Assembly: GCA_039800205.1 (NCBI GenBank)
Contig: JBDLRB010000196.1
Span: 1 to 21,767, forward strand
DNA length: 21,767 nt
DNA from: SYIM01 sp039800205
GTDB lineage: Bacteria; Pseudomonadota; Gammaproteobacteria; Burkholderiales; Burkholderiaceae_E
Direction: 5' to 3'
The notes beneath the pieces are model-generated. The model did no database searches. It saw only the letters and a program-made list of their open reading frames with translations, and was not told the DNA's origin. The position numbers and the translations under genes were made by a program. Shown here piece by piece: positions 7,851 to 15,014 of the stretch. Each line of letters opens with the position of its first letter. Within the stretch, counting starts at the first letter, position 1.

Positions 7851-8647
7851 GCGGTCGACGATGGAAGGACCGCTTCAATTCGGGCGTCCCGCTCTCGATG
7901 ATCGACGGGCAGCGGGCGCGCAGCCGGGACGAACGGCACTGGTCCTGTCCGGAGGAGGCGCGCGAACTGCCTATCAGGTGGGCGTCCTGGCCGAGTTGAT
8001 GGACATCCGACGCGAAGCGTTTGAGCGATCGTCGGCCGCCCCCACTCCCTTCAACATCGTGGTGGGCACCTCAGCCGGCGCGATCAATGCATTTGCCATC
8101 GCGATGATGGCGGACGACCTGGATCGTGCGATCGAGCGACTCCTGGAGCTGTGGGCGAATATCCACACCGCGCAGGTCGTTCGATCCGATGCGATGGGCG
8201 TCGGGGTCAGCGGCGCCCGTTGGCTTGCAACGTTCGCACTGGGCTGGGCCCTGCCGCGTTCCCGATGGATGCGCCCTCAGTCCTTGCTGGATAATTCGCC
8301 GCTTTCAGCACTGCTGAAGTCGTCCCTCGAGGAGGAGCGACTGGACGAGCTTGAGACCGATCGATGTGCTCGCGATCGAACCCAGCCGACCGATCGCGGA
8401 TCTGGCCGAAACGGCGTTTCACGCCATGCCCCGCCCGGTTCGGGTCATGTTGCGCGCCGTTGGTGTGGATCGTCGTGGGCAGAGCACACGCGGCATGGCG
8501 CTCGCGACTTACCTGCTGTTCGAATCGGCGTTTACGCGATCGTTGATTCAGCTGGGGCGCGAGGACGTTCGCGCGCGGCGTGCCGAGTGTTGTGGTTTTT
8601 TCGGCTGGCCTGACTGTGTTCCATATTCATTAAAATCCGAATCATGA
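7837..8647 (+). pseudogene. Patatin-like phospholipase, broken by an internal deletion and frameshift
   Basis: The first part, in frame from ATG 7837, carries the patatin oxyanion motif ALVLSGGGARTAYQVG and the nucleophile elbow GTSAGAIN, then LLDNSPLSALL. Around 8340-8355 the sequence jumps to a different frame, which encodes a typical patatin C-terminus (VLAIEPSRPIADLAE from about 8364, then YLLFESAFTR and FFGW). In intact relatives these parts are separated by roughly 120-150 residues that include the DG[GA] motif with the catalytic Asp; that block is absent here. In its original frame the protein would end at 8613 in unrelated sequence. It overlaps the lysR end by 14 bases. An active lipid acyl hydrolase is not expected. 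A sequencing error alone could not explain the missing block. Confidence 0.8.
8610..8636 (+). promoter_or_regulatory. Possible promoter giving a leaderless ligase mRNA
   Basis: Directly before the DNA ligase ATG (8644) there is no Shine-Dalgarno sequence. Instead an AT-rich patch contains TAAAAT at 8631-8636, five of six matches to a -10 box. Transcription would then begin at about 8643-8644, at the start codon itself. The possible -35 box CTGACT (8610-8615) is imperfect and the spacer is only 15 bases. This is a weak prediction. Confidence 0.3.
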
Positions 8648-10635
8648 CCACCCGAATTGACGCCCTGCGCGACCGGATTCTCAAGGCCCGTCACGCCTAT
8701 TACAACCTGGGAGAGCCGCTCCTCAGCGATGCCGAGTACGACTCGCTAGAGGACGAGTTGCGTCGACTCGTCCCGGACGATCCCCTTTTTCAGCAGGTGG
8801 GTGCGCCGGTGTCCGCGGATTCCATCCTGACCAAGGCTCGGCACGCAATGCCGATGGGCAGTCAGAACAAAGTCAACTCCGAGGCCGAGTTTCGGGCCTG
8901 GCTGGCCCGTTGTGGCGACGGGGCCCTCCATGCGAGTCTCAAAGGGGACGGGGCCAGTGCGGCGGCCTATTATCGGGACGGTCAACTGAGCCAGGTCATT
9001 TCCCGGGGCGATGGCCTGGTGGGCGAGGACATTACGGCGAATGCCATCCGCTTCAAGGGCTTACCCGCTTGGGCTGGGTTCAGCGGCGCGGTGCGCTTTG
9101 AGGTGATTCTCACGGTCGAGGACTGGGCGCGTGTTGATCCCACGCGCAGCAAGAACCCGCGTAACGCCGGCAGCGGGATCATGGGTCGCAAGAACGGCTT
9201 CCAGTCCGATCACCTGAGTGCGTTCGCGTTCGACATCGATGAGGTCCGCGGCGGTATTCCTGTGCGATTCGCCACAGAATCCGAGAAGATTCAGCGCCTC
9301 ACCGAACTGGGCTTCATGGTGATGCCGGGCAGGCAGTGCGAGACCGCCGATCAGGCCGTTGCCTGGTTCCGTCAGGTGACCGCCGACCGCGATCGCCTCG
9401 ATTTCTGGATCGATGGCGTGGTGATGAAGCTCGAGAGCATCGCCCAGCAGGAGGCGCTGGGCGTTACAGCCGGTCGACCGAAGGGGCAGGTCGCCTGGAA
9501 ATTCGACTCTGCGGGCGCAGAGACGGTGCTCGAAGACGTCGTGATCAGCGGGGGCCACACCGGCGCGTTGATACCCACTGCAAAATTGCGACCGGTTGAA
9601 ATCGGTGGGACGACCGTGAGCAGTGCGTCGCTCGCCAACTTCGACGAGATCGCACGGCTTGATGTCGCGGTCGGTGATTCGGTCTGGCTGATCAAGGCCA
9701 ACGACATCATTCCGAAAGTTGTTCGGGTCACCGAGCGTGCGCCGGGTCGACGGCCAATCGCCGTGCCTACGGCCTGTCCTTTCTGCGGTGGTACGGTCGG
9801 ACGACGGCGCATGACCTCGGGCGAGTCGGGCGTCATTCTGGAGTGCCAGAACCCCGCATGCGAAAAAAAATCCAGCGGCAAAATCAATCGCTGGATCGCC
9901 AGTCTCGACATTCAGGGCATTGGTGATTCGGTCCTCGAGGCCATGCTGGATCGGTTCGGGATCGAAGATGCGTCCGGCCTCTACGCCTTGCGCGAGCGTG
10001 GCGCCGAGCTGGCCGAGATGATCATCAATACCGACAAGTCCATCCGGCTTGGCGAAAAGCGCGCCCAGTCGATCCTGGACGCCATCGACGGCACGCGCAC
10101 CTTGACGCTCGCCCAGTTTCTCGGTTCGCTGGGGATCGATCACCTTGGGATACGCAGGGTGGAGCTGATCATTGCGGCGGCCGGTGGCGCCCTCGACAGG
10201 CTCGAGGACTGGCGCTGTGGGCACCTGCGCGACCCAGCGATGGCCGAGCAGGCGGGCGTTCCCAACCTGGGTGCAGCGATCCAGGACGGCATTGACGCGA
10301 TGGCGCCGCTGATCGATCGACTTTTGGCCAACGGGGTCGAGATCCTTCCGCCTCAGCGAGATCTTCCCGAATCCGATGACTTGCCTCGGCTGATGGTCTG
10401 TATCAGCGGAAAATTGCCGAGCGGTCTGCACAAGGGCGACTACGAAGCGCCCCTCGAGGCGGCGGGCATGCGTCTGGTTGACACCGTTACGCGGGAACTG
10501 AATCTACTGGTTCTGGCGGATCCGAACTCGACCAGCAGTAAGGCGGCGAAGGCCAGAAAACTTGGCATCGAGGTGATCTCCGAGGAGGCCCTGAGGCTGA
10601 AGCTCGGACCGCACGCCCCGGCGTCGGCGGCCTGA
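8644..10635 (+). CDS. Divergent NAD-dependent DNA ligase (secondary LigA type)
   Basis: The enzyme seals nicks in duplex DNA using NAD. All LigA domains are present in the 663 residues: Ia (HAYYNLGEPLLSDAEYD, 17-33), nucleotidyltransferase with KGDG (100-103; Lys100 adenylated), SRGDGLVGEDIT (120-131), WIDGVVMK (255-262) and KGQVAWKF (280-287), OB fold (about 300-365), a four-Cys zinc finger (C378, C381, C401, C406), HhH region and BRCT (about 583-655). Several motifs differ from housekeeping LigA: SLKGDGAS instead of a KxDGLA form, ISGGHTG instead of VGRTG, and NPRNAGSGIMGRK instead of NPRNAAAGSLRQ. It resembles the extra LigA-like ligases I recall from Burkholderiales. It is probably a second ligase, with the essential ligA elsewhere. 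The next gene begins 16 bases downstream. Confidence 0.88.
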   Translation: MTTRIDALRDRILKARHAYYNLGEPLLSDAEYDSLEDELRRLVPDDPLFQQVGAPVSADSILTKARHAMPMGSQNKVNSEAEFRAWLARCGDGALHASLKGDGASAAAYYRDGQLSQVISRGDGLVGEDITANAIRFKGLPAWAGFSGAVRFEVILTVEDWARVDPTRSKNPRNAGSGIMGRKNGFQSDHLSAFAFDIDEVRGGIPVRFATESEKIQRLTELGFMVMPGRQCETADQAVAWFRQVTADRDRLDFWIDGVVMKLESIAQQEALGVTAGRPKGQVAWKFDSAGAETVLEDVVISGGHTGALIPTAKLRPVEIGGTTVSSASLANFDEIARLDVAVGDSVWLIKANDIIPKVVRVTERAPGRRPIAVPTACPFCGGTVGRRRMTSGESGVILECQNPACEKKSSGKINRWIASLDIQGIGDSVLEAMLDRFGIEDASGLYALRERGAELAEMIINTDKSIRLGEKRAQSILDAIDGTRTLTLAQFLGSLGIDHLGIRRVELIIAAAGGALDRLEDWRCGHLRDPAMAEQAGVPNLGAAIQDGIDAMAPLIDRLLANGVEILPPQRDLPESDDLPRLMVCISGKLPSGLHKGDYEAPLEAAGMRLVDTVTRELNLLVLADPNSTSSKAAKARKLGIEVISEEALRLKLGPHAPASAA

Positions 10636-10651
10636 TTCACCTGGAGCCGCG

Positions 10652-11470
10652 ATGCAGCGTGATGTCGATGTCCTGCTTGCTGATCGCGAAACCCTCTTTC
10701 CGGGTGAGCTGTCGCTCAATCCCTGCCTCAGGCAGTGGCTGGGCCAGGTCGCCCTCGATCAGGATATCCAGCTTGAGTTCTCGCGCAAGGTGTCCGCGGG
10801 TCATGTCAGTCAGTACCGGCCGAGCCTGGGTTTCGTCGAGCGTGTGCCTCACCATCTCGGTCGATGTCTCGCACGGCTTCAGCACTACGGGGCAGGTTTT
10901 GATGACGCGCCCGTTCAGCGTTTTTTCAAGGCGATCGGGACCACGTGGGCCGATCTCCTGATCCATGGCATCGAGTTGGGCGGGGTGAGCGCTGAAGAGA
11001 CGCGCATCAAGCTCCATGTACGATTCGCCAATCGCCCGGAGATTGAGCGGGCCCTGCTGGATCATCCTGATCGCCATCCCGATCTCCACCGGTTTGCATC
11101 CCGCCTGACCTGCCACACCGCGGGTTTCGATCTATTCCATGGGGGCGTGACGCGGATGCGCAACTATGTCTCGTTTCCGCGCCCCCGCCTGGCGCTCGGT
11201 CTGCTCGAGCGCGAACTGGGATCGGAGATCGCTCAGGTCCTGGCGCAGGCCGAGGGCGTGTGGATCACCTGGAAGGATCAGACCGGTGACCCGTTCGTGT
11301 ATGCCGTCGATGCGGATGCCACGCGGTATGTCAGATTGTTCGACGTACAGGGCGTCAATCCTGAACATCTCTTTCATCGGCGACAGCCCGCCTATATCTT
11401 CGGCGCACCGCTGTCGCAATGGCGCGCGCGGGTGCTGAGCGACTACAACGCCTACTTCATGTTGCGATGA
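10652..11470 (+). CDS. Putative ABBA-fold prenyltransferase resembling cyanobactin LynF/TruF/PatF
   Basis: The 272-residue protein has a spaced pattern matching, from memory, the cyanobactin O-prenyltransferase family: HGIELGG (105-111), then ETRIKLHVRF (116-125; family form ESRxKxYL), PEIERAL (129-135), RLT and GFDLFHGG (151-165; family form GFDLYLDG) and a C-terminal YNAYFML (265-271; family form near LYYQ). Length also fits (about 290-320 in the family). Those enzymes move a dimethylallyl group from DMAPP to Tyr, Ser or Thr of cyclic peptides, and Arg/Lys of the RxK strand would bind the diphosphate. There is no signal peptide. GGAG lies five bases before the ATG, and the gene follows the ligase by 16 bases, so they are likely co-transcribed. 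No precursor peptide or cyanobactin protease is nearby, so the substrate is unknown. Confidence 0.6.
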   Translation: MQRDVDVLLADRETLFPGELSLNPCLRQWLGQVALDQDIQLEFSRKVSAGHVSQYRPSLGFVERVPHHLGRCLARLQHYGAGFDDAPVQRFFKAIGTTWADLLIHGIELGGVSAEETRIKLHVRFANRPEIERALLDHPDRHPDLHRFASRLTCHTAGFDLFHGGVTRMRNYVSFPRPRLALGLLERELGSEIAQVLAQAEGVWITWKDQTGDPFVYAVDADATRYVRLFDVQGVNPEHLFHRRQPAYIFGAPLSQWRARVLSDYNAYFMLR

Positions 11471-11523
11471 AGGGCGTTTCGAGCGCTCAGCCGATCCTCG
11501 GTCAGTCGCAGGTTTCAGTGGGT

Positions 11524-11550
11524 CCTGAGGTCCGCCGGTCGTGCCTCAGG
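11524..11550. terminator. Inverted repeat at the convergent end of two genes
   Basis: CCTGAGG at 11524-11530 pairs perfectly with CCTCAGG at 11544-11550 across a 13-base loop. The right arm overlaps the stop codon of the metallophosphoesterase gene, which ends here on the minus strand, while the prenyltransferase-like gene ends at 11470 on the plus strand. No T-run follows, so it is at best a Rho-assisted or weak terminator. Confidence 0.3.
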
Positions 11551-12502
11551 GGCGGATGAGCTGGATCGTGAACGGCTCATTGCTGGAAGGGTCGACTGTG
11601 ATCCGGACGGCTCGAACGTCGCTTGCACCCGGAACCTGCAAACGTCGCAGGTTCTTTACGGGCTCCCGACCGATCCTGAAGGGCTCGTCGTATTGCAGGA
11701 TGTGGCTGTCACCATGAATCAGCAACACGGGCCGGCCGAAATCGCGTGCGAGCGGCAGCAAGGTGTCGCCGATCGAGGCCTTGAAGCCTGAGGTGGAACC
11801 GAACGGATTGGCGGGGTTGGATCCCACCAGCACGTCGGCCTGGATCGCGATGATCACGCTCTGAGCGGCTTGCTCTCGGGCGACGCGGAAGGCATCCTTG
11901 ATCCAGTCGATGTTGGCGCGGTCACGCTCGAAAAATTCAGCGACAGCCTTGGGGTCACGGGCCTCGAAATTGTTGTTGCTGCCAACGATATGCGCGGTGA
12001 TGAACACCGATCCGCCATGGACCCAGCGCTGGTTTTCGATGTAGAGACCGTGCAGCGGCATGGCGGTTCGCTGGCTTTCTACCGGCATCGACCGTTTACC
12101 GAGCGATCGATCCACGTAAAAGAACTGCTCGCGCAGGCGGGTCAGCCGCTCGATCGGGTCGTAGCTGCCGTTATTCTTGCGATGGCAGTCGGTCCACTCG
12201 TTATCGCCCGGTGTGTAGACGACTGGGTGATCGAACAGATCGAAATGCTTCCGCTGTCGGGTGAAATCATCGTTCGAGCACAGGGTCGAGCCCGACTTGA
12301 AGTCACCGACATGAATACTGAAGACCGGGGCGCGTCGGTTCACCTGTTCGATCAGCGCGCGGTAACTGCGACCGGCCGTCTCATCGGGACCATAAGGCAT
12401 ATCACCCAATGCGATGAAGCTGAAGGGCGCGGCATGCAGTGGCGCGGTCAGCACAAGGCTGCATGCAGCCAGAAGCTTGATTCCGAAGGTCAGGGGGTTC
12501 AT
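11546..12502 (-). CDS. Exported calcineurin-like metallophosphoesterase
   Basis: The 318-residue protein starts with a signal peptide (residues 1-24, hydrophobic core ending LHA before APFSF), so it acts in the periplasm or outside the cell. The metal-binding motifs of calcineurin-like phosphoesterases follow: ALGDMPYGP (31-39), HVGDFKSGS (64-72), PGDNEWTDC (98-106) and near the C-terminus LIHGDSHIL. The first block lacks the usual D-x-H histidine after Asp34, a variation of this secreted subgroup. Cys75 and Cys106 could form a disulfide. The family removes phosphate from mono- or diesters; the substrate is unknown. It is transcribed away from the racemase-like gene, with only 37 bases between the two starts, and its own ribosome-binding site is weak. 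Confidence 0.85.
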   Translation of the reverse strand: MNPLTFGIKLLAACSLVLTAPLHAAPFSFIALGDMPYGPDETAGRSYRALIEQVNRRAPVFSIHVGDFKSGSTLCSNDDFTRQRKHFDLFDHPVVYTPGDNEWTDCHRKNNGSYDPIERLTRLREQFFYVDRSLGKRSMPVESQRTAMPLHGLYIENQRWVHGGSVFITAHIVGSNNNFEARDPKAVAEFFERDRANIDWIKDAFRVAREQAAQSVIIAIQADVLVGSNPANPFGSTSGFKASIGDTLLPLARDFGRPVLLIHGDSHILQYDEPFRIGREPVKNLRRLQVPGASDVRAVRITVDPSSNEPFTIQLIRP

Positions 12503-12539
12503 GGCAGGTCGACTCGGGTTTCATGTTGAAGATTCCGGA

Positions 12540-13385
12540 ATGATGGGTCTGTCATTTGAACGATTGATGACACCCGAGCTTGCCTGGCGGCGCGAGAGGC
12601 GGGACACTGATGCCTTCGTCATTTTTCCCTGCGAGATCGACCTCATGGATCACCTCGGTTACCGCGCCAAGTTTGGCGTGCTTGGCCCCTCCACCAATAC
12701 CATCGTACAGCCCGATTTTGACGATCTGCGGCCGGTCGGGGTCACCAATCACTACAGCCGGATCGTGATCCCCAACGATCCTGTTGCGAGCTCAGCCGAC
12801 TTCGAGAAGCTGGTTGAAAACATCAATCGTGCCACCTTCGATGCGACCGATTCGGTGCGAACCTGCGAGATGGATTACCTGGTGATGGGGATGTCGGCGG
12901 CCACCTTCTGGAACGGTCGAGCCGGTGCAATGGCGTATCGGGACACGCTCGCCGAGCGCGCCGGCGTGCCGGTGTCCTGTGGATCGTTCGCGACCGAAGC
13001 CGCACTCAATACGCTCAAGGTGAAGCGTATTGCGTTTCTTTCGCCGTATTTTGAGGTGGCCAATGATCAGGTCCGTCGCTTCTACCAGGATTGTGGCTTC
13101 ACGGTTGTACGTGACCTGTGCCTCAAGCGACCCAGCCCTGTACAGATTGCCCACACCACCAACGAGATGTGTCGCAAGGCCATCCTGGAGCTCGATGGTG
13201 ACGATGTCGACGCGATCGTTCAGGTCGGCACGAACCTGTCCATGATCCGGCTGGCGGCGGCCGCCGAACTTTTCCTCGGCAAACCGGTCATTGCCATCAA
13301 CACGGCCACGTACTGGCACGCCTTGCGGACCTGCAACATTCAGGACCGTAAGGCGGGCTTCGGTTCGTTGATGGAGTACAACTGA
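12540..13385 (+). CDS. Asp/Glu racemase superfamily protein (maleate isomerase / arylmalonate decarboxylase-like)
   Basis: From this start it has 281 residues. The core begins HLGYRAKFGVLGPSTNTIVQP (38-58), matching maleate isomerases and arylmalonate decarboxylases, whose PSTNT loop holds the substrate carboxylate. The two catalytic cysteine positions are changed: DYLVMGMSAATFW (112-124) has Met118 where maleate isomerase has the first Cys, and DAIVQVGTNLSM (224-235) has Gly230 in place of the second. Other cysteines exist (Cys109, Cys148) but not at those positions. The MGMSA-x-TFW form recurs in a betaproteobacterial subgroup, so it may be a distinct activity rather than decay. Starts at 12501, 12540, 12543 and 12567 are possible. 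It converges on the catabolic operon and may share its substrate. Confidence 0.75.
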   Translation: MMGLSFERLMTPELAWRRERRDTDAFVIFPCEIDLMDHLGYRAKFGVLGPSTNTIVQPDFDDLRPVGVTNHYSRIVIPNDPVASSADFEKLVENINRATFDATDSVRTCEMDYLVMGMSAATFWNGRAGAMAYRDTLAERAGVPVSCGSFATEAALNTLKVKRIAFLSPYFEVANDQVRRFYQDCGFTVVRDLCLKRPSPVQIAHTTNEMCRKAILELDGDDVDAIVQVGTNLSMIRLAAAAELFLGKPVIAINTATYWHALRTCNIQDRKAGFGSLMEYN

Positions 13386-13413
13386 ACGTGCATCGGACCG
13401 ATTGACACGGGGA

Positions 13414-14295
13414 TCAGCCGGCCAGCGGGTTCGTCGCCGCGAAATGACGGGCGATCGCCAGCCGCGAGGTCACCCAGACGTCGGGTCGGCTGTGCACGTG
13501 CTGCATGAAGCGCTCGAGCGCACCGATCCGCCCGGGGCGACCGATGATTCGCAGGTGAAGCCCCAGTGACATGATGCCGGGCTGCGTGCTGCCCTCGTTG
13601 TACAGCTGGTCAAAGGTGGCCACCGCATAGTCCAGCCATTGCTGCGGGGTATAGCCGGGCGCGATCCAGAACTTCATGTCGTTGGTGTCCAGCGCGTAAG
13701 GCACGATCACGATGCCTTTTCGGGCCCCCTGGGTCTCGACGATGTCCCAGCGGGGGACATCGTCACCGTAGTCATCCATGTGGTACTCGTAGCCCGCTTC
13801 GACCAGCAGACGACGCGTGTTGTCGGTGAGCAGGTATCGCGACAACCAGCCGTAGGGTCTGCGACCGGTCGTGCGTGCAAGGCTTTCGGTGGCCTGGGCG
13901 ATGAACTCGCGCTCCCGATCCTCCTTGTACGAGAACTGATGGATCCAGCGCCAGCCATGGCTGCAGACCTCGTGTCCGGCGTCTGCGATCCGGCGGGCCA
14001 GGTCAGGGGCCTGCTCGAGCGCCACGGCGGCGGCGGTGAATGTGCATTCGAAGCCAAAGCGATCAAGCAGTCGCATGACGCGCGGCGCGCCGGCGCGAAT
14101 CCCGTACAGATAGTTGCTTTCGTTCCCGTAGTTGCGGATCGGGATCTTCAGGGCCACGCCCAGCTCGTCGACGGGCTCGGGGCCTTTGTCGCCGCGCGCG
14201 ATGCTTTGTTCCGCGCCTTCCTCGACGTTGACGACGAATGACATCGCCAATCGCTGGTCACGGGGCAGGGTAAAGCGGGTTTGCGGTTCTGTCAT
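13414..14295 (-). CDS. PuuE/imidase-like polysaccharide deacetylase-fold hydrolase
   Basis: This 293-residue protein has the NodB-like fold of the allantoinase PuuE and cyclic-imide hydrolase branch. The first acidic motif is SFVVNVEEGAE (19-29), then YGNESNYLYGIRAG (56-69), CTFTAAAVALEQAP (84-97), HEVCSHGWRW (108-117) with His113 and His119, and a C-terminal LHLRIIGRPGRI typical of the branch. Members open amide rings (allantoin, cyclic imides such as succinimide) instead of deacetylating chitin; the known Pseudomonas imidase is, as I recall, of similar length. AAAAGG precedes the ATG by about eight bases. It is the last gene of the CoA-transferase operon, 41 bases after the GAF gene. Together with an amidase, an imide or hydantoin-like substrate is likely; allantoin is less so because no other purine genes are present. 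Confidence 0.78.
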   Translation of the reverse strand: MTEPQTRFTLPRDQRLAMSFVVNVEEGAEQSIARGDKGPEPVDELGVALKIPIRNYGNESNYLYGIRAGAPRVMRLLDRFGFECTFTAAAVALEQAPDLARRIADAGHEVCSHGWRWIHQFSYKEDREREFIAQATESLARTTGRRPYGWLSRYLLTDNTRRLLVEAGYEYHMDDYGDDVPRWDIVETQGARKGIVIVPYALDTNDMKFWIAPGYTPQQWLDYAVATFDQLYNEGSTQPGIMSLGLHLRIIGRPGRIGALERFMQHVHSRPDVWVTSRLAIARHFAATNPLAG

Positions 14296-14336
14296 CAGTC
14301 ACACCTTTTCGGACGGGTCGGGATCTGTCGGACGCG

Positions 14337-15014
14337 TCAGCGCGACGCATCCGATGTGACGCCTCCGGGATCGACCCGAAAGCCTTCTGGGGGTGGATAG
14401 TGCCGCGCCAGCCAGTCAGGCCCACCCTTGGCCACCCAGAGCGCACTCACGAGCGGCGCCAGCGCAACCAGTACGGCCAGATCGTCGGCCGCCATCGTGT
14501 AGCGGGCCTGGGCCGCCATCACGATCTGGCCTATGAAGCGCCCTTCCCAGAAGAGCGGCGCGTAGATCGACGAGCCCATCTTCGACGATTTCAGATACTG
14601 GCGGAAATCGCCGTGCTCATCGGTATTGGCAAGGAGCATCGGCTGCCCGGATTGACGCACCCGACCGGGATGGCCCGCCTCGATGGGAATCATCAGGCGG
14701 CGTTGCTCTGCGGGAAAGCCGCTGTTGGCGATCAGCATGTGCCAGTTCTGGTCCGGGGTGACCATGAAACAGCCGCCGACGTAATACTGCCGCTCGCCGG
14801 GTCGAAGCGTGCCGGCCTGGAGGTGCGCCTGCCGGTTGCCCAGTCCGGCGACCCAGGCGCTGACCAGATGATGCAGTGCGTGCTCCGGGTCCGTTTCCAG
14901 GCTGGCCTGATGGGCCACCGTGCCCATCAAGGTTGTGGCGAACAACTCCGCGTGACGTCCGATCGGGGCGGCGGGATTGACTTCGGCAACGGGGTGTTGC
15001 AGCTTCGAGCTCAT
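14337..15014 (-). CDS. GAF-domain protein within the catabolic operon
   Basis: The 225-residue protein is essentially one GAF domain (about residues 40-200) with no HTH, kinase, cyclase or other output domain visible. Recognisable GAF elements are the strand MLIANSGFP, the helix-loop GHPGRVRQSGQPMLLAN, the SSIYAPLFWEGRFIGQIVMAAQ sheet (read as two halves) and the closing helix DLAVLVALAPLVSALW. The ATG overlaps the amidase stop by four bases (ATGA) and GGAGG precedes it, so it is translated with the amidase. GAF domains bind small ligands, and a stand-alone one in a degradation operon could sense the substrate or an intermediate and act on a partner. I do not recognise a specific subfamily, and the function is unknown. 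Confidence 0.75.
   Translation of the reverse strand: MSSKLQHPVAEVNPAAPIGRHAELFATTLMGTVAHQASLETDPEHALHHLVSAWVAGLGNRQAHLQAGTLRPGERQYYVGGCFMVTPDQNWHMLIANSGFPAEQRRLMIPIEAGHPGRVRQSGQPMLLANTDEHGDFRQYLKSSKMGSSIYAPLFWEGRFIGQIVMAAQARYTMAADDLAVLVALAPLVSALWVAKGGPDWLARHYPPPEGFRVDPGGVTSDASR

Noticed and set aside
9061..10431. 456-codon open frame on the minus strand inside the DNA ligase gene
   Set aside because: The plus-strand ligase is complete with all domains. The antisense product is low-complexity Arg/Asp/Gly/His-rich with no recognisable motif.
10636..11545. Search for a cyanobactin-like precursor peptide or protease beside the prenyltransferase-like gene
   Set aside because: The flanking gaps are 16 and 75 bases, and no short gene with a leader/core organisation was seen.
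13414..14295. Chitin or peptidoglycan deacetylase role
   Set aside because: No signal peptide, the first acidic motif is not the TFDD of chitin deacetylases, and its neighbours are intracellular catabolic enzymes.
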